From: Druceiella hillmani
Taxonomy: Eukaryota > Arthropoda > Insecta > Lepidoptera > Hepialidae
Direction: 5' to 3'
Assembly (NCBI GenBank): GCA_039881145.1
Contig: JAYKKI010000016.1
Coordinates: 9,263,001-9,327,000 of the forward strand
Length of the DNA stretch: 64,000 bases
Below the pieces are notes generated by a model. That model was given only the letters and a program-made list of their open reading frames with translations. It was not told the DNA's origin and did no database searches. Below are positions 24,591-34,700 of this stretch, one piece after another (within the stretch, counting starts at the first letter, position 1; every line of letters starts with the position of its first letter). A program made the translations under genes and the position numbers.

Positions 24591-25460
24591 TTTATTTTAT
24601 TTTTAATTTTCCTTTTGATTTATGTTATGCGATACTGGGATTGGAAATGTTTTTACAGATTATATTTCATAAGGCGAACTAATGACGAATCGAAGTATAG
24701 AATAACCGAAAAGTAATCTTTACATAAACAAAAACAGCTAATTATCTAGAAAATATGAGAATAAGTTTGACAAGTTTATCAAAACATAAATGTTATTTAA
24801 GTCTAATATTAAAGGAAATTCTTTCAAGTTACGTACCTTTCTTACATGGCTAATTACATCATTAAAGAATTACTTTCGTGTGATAACTGATAGGTGTAGA
24901 GTGTTACTCTTTTCAAGCAGAACAGAATTTACAATGTCTTCCAGTTTAAACTAAAGATTTAATAAAGTAAACTGTAAAATATTCCAAATATCATTGATAT
25001 TATTCCTAAGTTTAATAGTATTAGTTGTCATTGACATATTTTTTACAAGAGATAAATTATCGATTGGGTCATTTAAACGATCTTCATTTACATTGAATTG
25101 GTATAAAGTTTTGTTAAATTTCAAGATTGAAGATTTTGATAACACAATATTTGATTTCAGAGATGAAATAAATCTATGGTCGTTATTTTGAAGATTCTAA
25201 AGAGCGTTATTTTATTTAAGTGCATCATTTTTGTCTGGAAGCCCGAATATGTGTTTGAATACTGCGCCTATACCGGAGAACCAAGTTGATATCTTAGGTA
25301 TTGTTGAAATTAAATGTGAAATGAAATCAGAATCTTTAATTACGTCATGAAAAAGTGAATCAGGTAGCTGGTTCATATTATGCCATTCTGCATTGTCAAT
25401 TGCTTCATTCTGTTGACAATAAAATCGAACTGTGCCGAAAATACTTTTTATGTTTTCTAT
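24591..25460 (-). pseudogene. Errantivirus env remnant (F-type envelope protein)
   Basis: The minus strand carries, in order, a region ending H-N-M-N-Q-L-P, the fusion-peptide-like block G-I-G-A-V-F-K-H-I-F-G-L-P-D (25,242-25,275), a coiled-coil-like region within the 24,951-25,145 open frame (F-N-K-T-L-Y...L-R-N-N-I), then in another frame L-H-L-S-V-I-T and L-K-E-F-P-L-I-L. This arrangement is that of insect errantivirus Env proteins related to baculovirus F proteins. Several stops and frameshifts break it, and no C-terminal membrane anchor is visible on this strand. It is non-functional as it stands. Confidence 0.8.
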
Positions 25461-26130
25461 ATCAAAATGAGTGAATTTTGATATCTACGGGGATAACAAT
25501 ATGGAGGTGATCAATAATTAGTTTAATTAATATCGTTCTGAAATCAGGATATAATATAAGGTGAGTTGACATTTTAACAAATCTACATCTATTTGCTAAT
25601 TTCTCAATTAGTCTTAATTATTAACGGAAGTAGGTTTTACTTCATGAAAATGATATATTATATTGCGACGATTGATTAATGGGGATAGGGTGTTATTACC
25701 ATATTTTATATTTTATAAAGATCTGTCATATTTCCGAACAGGGCATATAGCTTTATTTAATCTTAAGTAATTTTTAAGATAAACGAAGGAACAAACCTTT
25801 TATTATACGTATCGATAGTGTTGGTCGTAGAATTCTTTTGATTTGTCTTTAGAATAGTATGTATTTTGAAGCGCTTTTTCACGAGATATCTCGAAACGGT
25901 GATGTCACATTTTTAAAATTTTCGATATATAAGTAGTGTCGGATCGTAATTCGTGAATCGATTTGGGGATGAAAGGCTAGTGCCCGTGTTTTTTGTTGAT
26001 ATTGTATGCTAATATAGCGATGTACACATATTTGTGCTAATCAGTTTGATTATCATTTACATGGGACTTAGATATTTTTTAGGTCAAATAACTGCGCTTG
26101 TGTTTGGGGGTGGTATAGCGAAGGCCATAT

Positions 26131-26579
26131 CTATTTGATTTTCAGAAATTCGCAGGTCCTTTTGAAAAGGTCTGCAGTGAAATTTGTACCTTGATCGGTC
26201 AGAATAGTATTCGAAATACCAAAAATGGAAATGAAGTGGATTGGGTATGTATGGCTTTCTTCAGTTGCGGTATAGGAAATTGGGGAAGCAATGGAGTGTT
26301 TAATCAAGTCATCTTGGAGTGTCAAAATGAATTTTAGTTTGTGTATTCCAGATTCGGGTAATGGATCTATCATGTCCAGACTAAAGCGGTTAAATTTTGA
26401 AGTCGTCGTAAGACCAGACTAAGGCGGTCAAAAGTTGAAGTCGTCGTAATTTGCATTGGTGCTTGGTTTGTTTGCCATAAGGCTTTATTAGACTCACACG
26501 ACTGGTAATATTTGACATAGGATTCGATGTCTGATCTCATGTATTTCCAGTAACAACTTTCTTTAATTCTGGCGTACAT
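26131..26579 (-). pseudogene. Errantivirus integrase remnant with 38-bp duplication
   Basis: The upstream frame (26,370-26,579) has the zinc-binding side, Y-W-K-Y-M then Y-V-K-Y-Y-Q-S-C-E-S-N-K, where the Cys pair of the HHCC motif is C-x-x-x-N rather than C-x-x-C. The downstream frame (26,131-26,373) has a core-domain block with L-T-L-Q-D-D-L and the second catalytic Asp in T-D-Q-G-T-N-F. Between them a 38-bp tandem duplication (26,374-26,449) shifts the frame next to the first catalytic Asp. The Glu of the D,D-E triad is not visible. Confidence 0.85.
26374..26449. repeat. 38-bp tandem duplication within integrase
   Basis: Copies 26,374-26,411 and 26,412-26,449 share ccagacta, gcggt and ttgaagtcgtcgtaa, with about six differences. 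Because 38 is not a multiple of three, it accounts for the frame change between the two integrase open frames. Confidence 0.9.
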
Positions 26580-27349
26580 TCTTGTAACCTAAGTATCTTG
26601 CAATGAAAATATCTTCGTTTTCCCTGACGGTCTTGGATATTTTGTTAAGAACGGAAAAAATCATGTTATTGTAATAAATATTGATAGTTATGTCAGTGTT
26701 TTGGAATAGTTATTTTTATTTCATATTGTGCAGTTTTATAAATGAATGCTTTTCAAAGGGATTCGCAAAGTCAGATATTGCTATTTCGTTAATTTTTCCC
26801 GAGACCAATAATTAATTTCTAATATTTTGTAACATTCCATACATATTCTGATTAATGCAGTAGTCGAAATAGTGAACCTTGGTAAATAAGAAGTAGAATG
26901 TTTTATTATTAATTTCGAGTTTAGCAAAGTCGTTGGGATTATACAAATTTCCTAAAATTTATTGAATATATGGATGGGACTCTAGGTCAATAAAATCGGA
27001 ACAAGTATCACCCTGGAAGTACTTCTCGTCAATCCTTCATTTTATTCCTTTAAGATTTGTATTGAAGTTTAGATCTTTGTTTTAGATAATTTTTAATAAG
27101 TTACCCTAGTTGTCGTTAATTAAATCTTTATCAGATTTAGTGGGTTCTATCGATGGTGAATTATTTAAGCAGTTCACATTTGGGTTTTAGTCATCGCAAG
27201 GGCTTAGTTCCAAAGAACCAAGATCTATTAAGACAACAGGATCTTGCGGCGATCACTGAGCATGAACAGGCTCAATATTTACAAGACTCGGATTAGGAAG
27301 TTTTTGTTGGATTGGATTAACGGGGTGCATCGGGGGGCATCTATGTTGC

Positions 27350-27690
27350 TATTAATTTTTCTTTTTATATTCGATCTCGTTTTTTAATTCTTCTAATTTC
27401 AATCGCAACCTCACTAATCTAGATCTGAGGTCTTTGCAGTTGTAAAGCCAGTTAAGTGGTTTGTGATTAGTTATGATTTTGTAGGGATGTTTTTGGAGAT
27501 ACGGACAGTATATTTTAGTGCCAAAAATTATTGCTAAACATTCTTTTTCGGTTGCACTCTACTTCGATTCACTTTTATTTAATGTACCAAAGACATATGC
27601 AATAGAGCGATCATTACTAGACCTTGGGAAAGAATGGCAGAGATTGCGTAATTCGACGCGTCACATGTAAGTACAAATAGCTTAGAGAAA
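27350..27690 (-). pseudogene. Errantivirus RNase H remnant
   Basis: The minus-strand reading gives L-T-C-D-A-S-N-Y-A-I-S-A-I-L-S-Q-G, the first Asp block of gypsy-type RNase H, then in another frame S-A-T-E-K-E-C-L-A-I with the expected Glu. Next come Y-K-I-I-T-N-H-K-P-L-N-W-L and a charged R-L-R-L-K-L-E-E stretch. In most relatives the block following the tether is T-D-H-K-P-L; here it is T-N-H-K-P-L, so a conserved Asp is changed. Frame shifts separate the blocks. Confidence 0.8.
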
Positions 27691-27718
27691 TCAGGATAAG
27701 TTTAGAGCGGTGAGGAAA

Positions 27719-28250
27719 TTAATTTATTTTTAAGGCTTCGATTGAAAGTTGTTGCTCATTTCGCCAAGAGAATGGAAGATCCTTTTTCAGAAGAGTGGTA
27801 AGGGGTTTAGCGATTTTAGAGAATTCAGGAATAAATCTTTTACAATATGGTACTGAGCCCAGAAGCGATTTGATGTCTTTCTGCGGTTTTGGGATTGGAA
27901 AATTTTCTGCTGCTTTGAGTTTTTCGGTATTAGGTTTCACTCCTTAATCGATAATTAAATGGCATAGATATGAAACTTTCTTTATCAGGAACTTGCACTT
28001 ATTGGGTTGTAATTTAAGATTAAAATTTTGTTATCTTTGGAAAAGATTTGTGAGGTTTTTGATATATAAATGTGTGTCGGAAGAATACGTTACTCTAACG
28101 TCGAGACAGACAAAGCATTTGATGCCCTGAGATATCAGATAGAGTAGAATTCATTAATCTCTGAAATGTCGATGGAGCGTTTTTCAGCCCAAAAGGCATA
28201 CGGTTGAACTCTTAGTGTTCTTCAGGAATAGAGAAGGCCGTTTTAGGAGA
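27719..28250 (-). pseudogene. Errantivirus reverse transcriptase remnant
   Basis: The minus-strand order is T-A-F-S-I-P-E-E-H, F-N-R-M-P-F-G-L-K-N-A-P-S-T-F-Q-R-L-M-N (about 28,150-28,230), the catalytic box (28,096-28,107), L-Q-P-N-K-C-K-F-L, and the connection region in the 27,719-27,940 frame (I-P-K-P-Q-K-D-I-K-S-L-L-G...F-I-P-E-F-S-K-I-A-K-P-L). The catalytic box reads C-L-D-V where active relatives have Y-[LV]-D-D, so one metal-binding Asp is lost. A frameshift separates the N-R-M-P-F-G block from the catalytic box. Confidence 0.9.
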
Positions 28251-28342
28251 GTCGTCGGTGGACATATTAATCTGATGAAACCCTGTTATTAATTTTAATT
28301 TGGTTTTGTGCTAAAGAAATATTATAAATCACATGGTTTTTA

Positions 28343-28850
28343 TCATAATTTTCTAGCCCAAAAATTAAATTTTAGATTATTATCTACATATACTGGTAAT
28401 ACAGATATGTTAACTGTAGAAATATTTATTCTAGAGTGATCCTTAACTTTCAAGATACAATTGCCTATGAGTAAATGTTCAATTGGGTGTTGGTCTAGTA
28501 TAACACCTTCCTGTTCTCGGAGGGATTTTAAAAATTGGTTCATTATATTTAATTTGAAATTCAAATTAATCGAGTAGTAAAATATTTGTTTTATACTCGA
28601 TTTTGCTATTCATGTTGGTAAAAAAATCGTTGCTCATTTTTCCATTACAAGGAAAATTTATTATATTATACGGAAATTGTACGTGAAGGATTTTAATGAA
28701 TTAGAAATAAATCCTAAGGAGGATATTGGCGCGTCGTTTGATATGTCTATACCTTTAAATTATATTACTTGATCAATTATCTCGAGCATTTTGTCAATGG
28801 ATATTTTTATTAATTTTATAGAGGCTCCTGTATACACTAAAAAGGACAGA
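28343..28850 (-). pseudogene. Errantivirus protease and protease-RT linker remnant
   Basis: At 28,820-28,837 (minus) the retroviral protease motif reads V-Y-T-G-A-S, then I-K-L-I-K. In family members the residue before T-G-A is the catalytic Asp, and here it is Tyr. Following blocks in shifting frames (D-A-P-I-S-S-L-G-F and the 28,343-28,564 open frame) match the region between protease and RT. Confidence 0.7.
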
Positions 28851-28987
28851 AGTTTGAAAGGGACAGAAGTTAATGTAACAATATAAGGTAGGTATTTTGC
28901 TTAGGGTTTATATATTATATATAGTCGAATCGCTATCTTAATGTTTTTTATTAGAAGTTCGATTCTCAGACAGATCACCATTATTAT

Positions 28988-29440
28988 GAATTCGGGGCTG
29001 TATACTCTCTTTGTTAGTTAATGGTTTTTTCTAATATGAGAGGAATCGTCATTTTCATAGTTATGGTTTGGGTCTGGTTACCCTGTTTGTTAGCAAATGA
29101 CTTTTTAATAATGGAGAAATTACTGCTACGAATTTGGGGCTGGTAACAGTGTCTGTTATTTATTGATTTATTAATATAATAATAATAATCACTACTGTGA
29201 ATTTGGGCCTGGTTACCCTCTTTGTTAATTAGTGACTTTTTAATATAAGAGGAATAATGTTACTGTGAATTTGAGGATAACAAAGTTAAAATTACATTTT
29301 AATAATGGAGGAATCACTACTACAAATTTAGGACTGGTTATCCTTTATGTTAATTAGTGATTTATTAATATAATAGGGATCATTATTAATATGAATTTGG
29401 GGGTGATTTGTCTGTTTCTTAGTTAGTGATTTTGACAAAA
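28988..29440. repeat. About 68-bp minisatellite in the gag/pol region
   Basis: The block gaatttgggg-ctggttac-(t)gt-ttgttag recurs at 28,988, 29,063, 29,130, 29,199, 29,267, 29,324 and 29,393, so most periods are 67-75 bases (one is 57). The seven copies have diverged with point changes and short indels. It lies between the zinc-knuckle frame and the protease remnant. A 69-base period would add 23 residues per copy if it were translated. Confidence 0.85.
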
Positions 29441-29577
29441 ATTTATTTCCAAATATATAGGTTTAGAATCGGCTTCAATAGGTGTCTTTCCTAGAAGATG
29501 CTTACTAGGAACTTTTACAAGTTCAAAGTAGGTTTCATATTATCAATTTTGTTAACGTCTATCAGCCCAGATTAAAT

Positions 29578-30000
29578 TTACTCGGTATTATGAATTTTGT
29601 GTTGCTCAGAATTTATTCTCATATTACTGCGATTATCATATTGGTAATTGTAATTTCGCGGATCTCCAAAATGTCTATTATTATATTCTTTTTTGCGGTA
29701 GTTGTAAATATTATGGCCAGCTTGTTTACAATATCGGCAATTCTCTGGATACGTGCTTGGTTTTCCGTTAAAGGGTTTCAAATTTGGAGAATAGGAATTT
29801 CTTGTTGTAACGTTAACACTAGGTTTGAAATTATAACCTTTTGGCTATTATTGACGATAAGTCCGTTCACGTTCATGTTTAGAATAATTATTAGATGAAA
29901 ACGGGCAATTTATTTTATAAGTTGTTTGTAGAAGAAAGCAAAATTTGCAGCGTCGTTTAACGTTTTGGCATCTCTATGGCTTACCGTGGTCGAAAGTTTT
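29578..30000 (-). pseudogene. Errantivirus gag C-terminal remnant with degenerate zinc knuckle
   Basis: The minus-strand frame 29,578-29,781 carries C-R-Y-C-K-Q-A-G-H-N-I-Y-N-Y, that is C-x2-C-x4-H-x4-Y where the fourth ligand should be Cys. It sits in an Asn/Tyr/Arg-rich basic tail typical of gypsy-class Gag. Upstream, at about 29,930-30,000, another frame gives D-A-K-T-L-N-D-A-A-N-F-A, also gag-like. The rest of gag is unreadable. Confidence 0.75.
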
Positions 30001-30159
30001 GGATTAATACTTTGGGGTTGGGATTAATACTTTACGGGTGTAAAGCCAAGTCTTGTATAACTGTGATTCGGCCTGCCAATTTTGCTTTTCTTTTTATTGG
30101 GATAGATTCACTTCTGTGAGAAATTTTTGAGAACATTCACTTTTGTGAAAAGTTTTGAA

Positions 30160-30790
30160 ATTTAGAAACAGCAATATTTGGTATTATCACCCTGCAGACC
30201 AAAAAGTAGTCCCACAAGTTTGAGACCTCAACACACTAGCCCATTGTGTTCTTCATATTTTATAAGCTTAATTAATGTTGTCATTGTCTCATATCATTCC
30301 TTGAAATTTACTGCAATGCCCTATAGGAATTAATCGTTTGTCCTTGCCATTGTGCAATAATACTGCTTTCAGAGCTTCTTTCGAGAAATTTATGAAAAAA
30401 CGCCATTCTTCAGGGTCGCATGGCTGGTTCATTGACTTAAACAGACCACGAATATTATGGCAGTATTCAGACCCATCCTTTATTTAAAATACTCAGTAAA
30501 TTGATCACTTCTCTTGCGGAAAACCCCACTCGGGTGTCAAGGGCTAATAAACTCCATTGCTGAACACGTGAAGCTAGCAACTGAGATTTACTTTTTGGAA
30601 GCTGCAAGTTTCTTATAAGGTCATTTAATTCACTCCGTTATATTAAATGCGGTTCACTATATCTAGATTCACATCCATGAAAGCCATACTAATTAGTGTC
30701 CGGGCTCGAAATAGGTTCATTTAATTCAGTCTCTATGAGATCTCCATAATTTTCTGTACTTGAACTGCTGGGCAATGCTGGAAGAAACTC
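30160..30790 (-). pseudogene. Remnant of an uncharacterised transposon-associated insect protein family
   Basis: The minus strand reads, across several frames: S-E-L-N-D-L-I-R-N-L-Q-L-P-K-S-K, then Q-L-L-A-S-R-V-Q-Q-W; Y-C-H-N-I-R-G-L-F-K-S-M-N; P-E-E-W-R-F-F-I-N, A-L-K-A-V-L-L-H-N-G; I-K-Y-E-E-H-N; and G-L-Q-G-D-N-T-K-Y-C-C-F. This succession is that of a protein found in many copies in insect and Hydra genomes, usually unannotated and apparently transposon-borne; I know no assigned function. The copy has stops, frameshifts and stops short of the C-terminal half, where errantivirus gag sequence begins. It is not gypsy gag. Confidence 0.65.
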
Positions 30791-31539
30791 CTTCAGAATG
30801 TAACAGAGGTTTTGTCACTGACGAAACATCAGGTTATTATATACGATTGTTGTATTCACTGTTAAGACCTGAAGTATTTGTAAAGCAGAAGTAACAATCA
30901 GTGGTGTGATTTGTTGGTTTTCTCCATAACATCAGGACGCCAAATTGTAAAATTATTGTTAAAATATTTGGAAGAGGCTCGTTTTACAGCGTCAGTGATT
31001 GGTCTCTTATTATTTGACATGATAAATTTTCCACAAACAAAGCTTAATTTACATTGTCTTGAAGACATTTTACAATTTTTTGGAACAAATTAAAATGTTT
31101 TAAAACTAGCTTAATTCAACTATAGCGAATGATAACACGGACACGACTTAAAAGATAGTCTAATAACTTATAGTGGGTATATTTTAAAAACTTGAGGTAT
31201 TATAAATATAAGACTAATATTTTAATAGTTAGAGGGTAAGTAGTAAACACATTCAATATGAATTATCTTTGCATAAAATATTTCTTTTTTGTAAAGTAGT
31301 AAATTATTATTAACAATGGCCTGCGTTGTTCTCTGAGGGAGTTATAGTTAATAAATGTAATTGAATTGTAAAACAAAATGGAAATTTAAATAAAAAACAT
31401 TGTATAGATTTGTACGTCTAAATTATAAACTAAATATATTATCTACGCACTTCTAGGATTTAAATTAAATCACTCACTGGAAAATCAAGAATTTGTAGAT
31501 GTCATATTATGTTTGAAGTGAACCTTCAGGAAATCAGGA

Positions 31540-31760
31540 TCTTCTCTCGGTGCTGAACAATCTCCGTAGAGGGGCGCTGATGCGTTATGCTTATCGCACA
31601 GTGCACAGAAGATCGGGGGGACGATTATGCCGATTGCTAATACCTTTATTGGCAAGAGTTAGTCGTTGAGCGATTGAGTGAATGGAGTTGTGTTGCACAT
31701 AGTTGAATAGTCGTGAGGCCAGAGTTTTTGATTTTTGCACTCATTAGAAGTTATTTCAAC
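31540..31760. other. GC- and CpG-rich island of unknown origin
   Basis: About 220 bases are near 45-50% GC with at least ten CpGs, in surroundings below 30% GC. There is no long open frame. It includes aataaagg on the minus strand (about 31,640) and could be part of an LTR, a promoter/5' UTR or another transposon end. I could not match it to a family. Confidence 0.5.
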
Positions 31761-34700
31761 TCAGCAAATTTTGTTTTATATTGTGTTGTTATATTATCTG
31801 AGGTGCAACTGGATTTCAGAAATTCTTATCGCTGCCACCAAAAATATTACGGTGTTCGGCGAATATAGATTTTTAAAAAATAATTTATCTTCATTTAAAT
31901 TATTGTTTATTTCAATTAAAATATAAAACATAATAAAATACAATAATTCTTAGGGAATTGATAACTGTCTACACTCTACGCGGGCTGAGAACTTACTGGC
32001 TAATTTAAAGCTACTTTTTTATCTGAGTTTCGTGTTTTGTCTTGGTTAATGTTTTGAAATAAGGGAAATCGAATATGCGTGGAGTACTGTAATGATTCAC
32101 TTCGCTAAACATGTCTCTATACTAGGGTGAATGAAACCCGATCGCAAATTCGATGAAACCCCTCCTCACAATTAAAGAGTACTCTCACCACATTTCGGGT
32201 TTATCATCATACTCTGGCTACTTAGTGGTTCTTGTTTCATTATCAGAATGTTACCAAACACTGTTTAAAAAAGTCAAACGAGGGCAAACATGGTAAATCT
32301 ACTCCTCGCTATCGAGGAGCTTCTATCAATATTTTCCTTCTTCATCGATGGATCCTATTCGAATATATACCGATGAGCTCGTCAAGATAAGTTGAAAAAA
32401 CCTAAAGTCAATTAACTTACTTCTTACTTGGGAAAATCTATCACCACCTTCCAACTCCATATACCTTGACCACATCGTATGTCCCTAAAGTATTTATGAG
32501 AATATTCCTAATGAGTTCAAACTCGGATCAATTTTCTCGAAGTTCTTAACCATGAAAGAACTCCTCTGGTTATTTTAATTATCAGTTCTCAACCATATTT
32601 ATAAGATACTTTTCTGAGAATGTTTCCTTTCAAATAAAAGAAGAATTGGAAATTGATCAACGCGTCAATTGAAAAACTCGTACTTTTTTGAAATCGGTTA
32701 AAATTATAACTTAATCAGAGGGATTAATGGCCTCAAAATTGTTTGAGGATTTGGTCCTATAATTAATATTAAAGTACAAATAATCTAAATGAAATTTTTA
32801 TTTATTTACCATATTTTAGAATTAAGAAAAATTTATAATAAACTTTACATAATATACCTCAGAAATCACATTTACTTCAAACATAAAACTATCAAAATAT
32901 CGCTTATTTCGAAATTGTCGTAATCATTTAAAACAAAAGAATAAATTCAATAAATCGACAAACATATACATACATGCGGGATTAAACAAGGATAATCCAC
33001 CCGAGTGATTGAATGTTGTGTTGAAAATAAGTTTCGCTGTCGCAGTTATTTTCTTTCGTTACAAATATTTGTAATATAAATATACAAATAATTCAAATAT
33101 GTCTAATTAAATTTAAATATGTTATAAGTTGATTACTTTTAGATATTTCATATAATTCATACATTTTTGTTTTACAACGAATAACAAAATTTATGAAATG
33201 CATTTTAAATAAATACCACACTTGCTCTTGATAAACCAGTGTTAAAAAACTAACAGTAACCTCGAAAACCTTTCACAAAAAGCGTTAATCGACATTTTAT
33301 CATATTATATAATGAATTGTTTCCAATTAATATGTAAAGTCATTGAGATTTCGCGTACAATAATTATTACTAATAATTCGATAACGATATTTGTTGAAAA
33401 TTTAATGTGGTTTAGCGTACACGAAAGCGTATATTAAACTTGCTAACTAACTAACATCGTTCAGATATAAAAAAAAACTTAAACGTACATTACGATCTCT
33501 CTACGCGGGAATATTCATAACGTCATGAAACTGACATCATAAATCCAAATATTCCTCGAGCATAAAGGAGATTTAACGCAAATTAGATTTCCTGCTTTAT
33601 ATAGTGCAGTAATAACCAGGAATGACTCAATAAATAGATTTTTATTCAGGTATAGCATTTGGAATCCAACTGTGTCTCCGGAGATTTCTAATTTTACAAG
33701 TGTATATATCTTATATTAAGTGTATATATTAATATTCTCATTCTTTCCTTCAATAATTCGTGTTGTAACGAGTTGCTAAATGATTTGCTATCGCTACCGC
33801 CTATCCGATTATAATAAATTATTATTAGCGATATACCGATTAGTTTTCAAATTCACCTACGTCACAGAAATAAAATAAATATTTATAATAATTTCACGGA
33901 GATTGAATATTAATTGGTCTAGGCTCAGTACAATTTTTTCCACACGTGAAACATTATAATTACTAAAATATTGTTTAAAAACCTGTGAAGCATGTATATG
34001 AAGATGAAAAGATAGTTGTACAATGTCATAAGATCTGCGAAAGAAATGTTCACCAAGAAGTAGTTTGTCACCGTTCACATTCGTGTTTAAGCTCTAAAAT
34101 AACAAGTAGAAGAAATGTTAGTTATTGCAACAAAGTAAGTTGTATATGATATTTTTTATTATTGAGAAATAATAGTAAGAACTTCCATAATAGAGCGTAA
34201 TTTTTCTTCGAGCGCATTTATGTATTTAACGCAAAAGTTTTTCATGTTAACAGCCCATAAAAGTGATAAAATATTTAGACTGATTTATAAGATATTTCTG
34301 AAAAACTTAGTGTTATTTTTTTTACACTGTCTTGTAGCGAGCAATCCTAGCGAATGGTAAGCTTTAAATCGTAAATTATTTTTAAATAAGACGAATGCGT
34401 TCAACTTGTAAACTCAAGCATTGCACTTACCAGAGAACACATTGCATTTAATACATAGATGTACATTATCAATAAAAATAATTCAGAAATCCAATAATTT
34501 AATTCTTTTATTTAATTTTATTTGTGCTATTATGATTAAATTTTAATATTTCTGACAAAATGTGACAACAGATGTAATGTGACAGGAAGATAAATTATGA
34601 CAAATCTTGATAACTAAAAATTTAGTCGAAGAAAACAGCAGTTCGTTTGTAGTACATTTATACCGAATAAATAATGAGTGATATTTACGTAGTGAAAATT

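Larger units (their letters stand above)
24591..30050 (-). mobile_element. Degenerate errantivirus-like (Ty3/gypsy) endogenous retrovirus
   Basis: Minus-strand order: gag end with a zinc-knuckle-like motif (29,578-30,000), a minisatellite (28,988-29,440), protease (about 28,600-28,850), reverse transcriptase (27,720-28,250), RNase H (27,350-27,690), integrase (26,131-26,579), env (24,591-25,460). This gag-pol-env order and the fusion-protein-type Env identify an insect errantivirus relative. Each domain is interrupted by frameshifts or stops, with conserved catalytic positions substituted in protease and RT. I found no convincing LTR at either end, so the copy seems truncated on both sides. 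Its 5' side abuts a different transposon-type coding remnant at about 30.1 kb. Confidence 0.85.

Noticed and set aside
28988..29440. CRISPR-like or satellite array
   Set aside because: Units are contiguous and diverged with no spacer/repeat distinction, and the array lies inside a retroelement.
29590..29898. Plus-strand hydrophobic open frame of 102 codons
   Set aside because: It is antisense to the errantivirus zinc-knuckle frame.
30943..31760. Errantivirus 5' LTR
   Set aside because: The adjoining coding remnant is not gypsy gag and no second copy is found on the left side, so the call is unsupported.
33857..34078. Minus-strand open frame of 73 codons
   Set aside because: Reasonable composition but no family, and the frame ends at random positions; too weak to list as a gene.
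34420..34500. Possible upstream GPCR exon ending before a gtaagt on the minus strand
   Set aside because: The Cys would sit three rather than two residues before the helix-3 exon and the preceding residues do not match helix 2.
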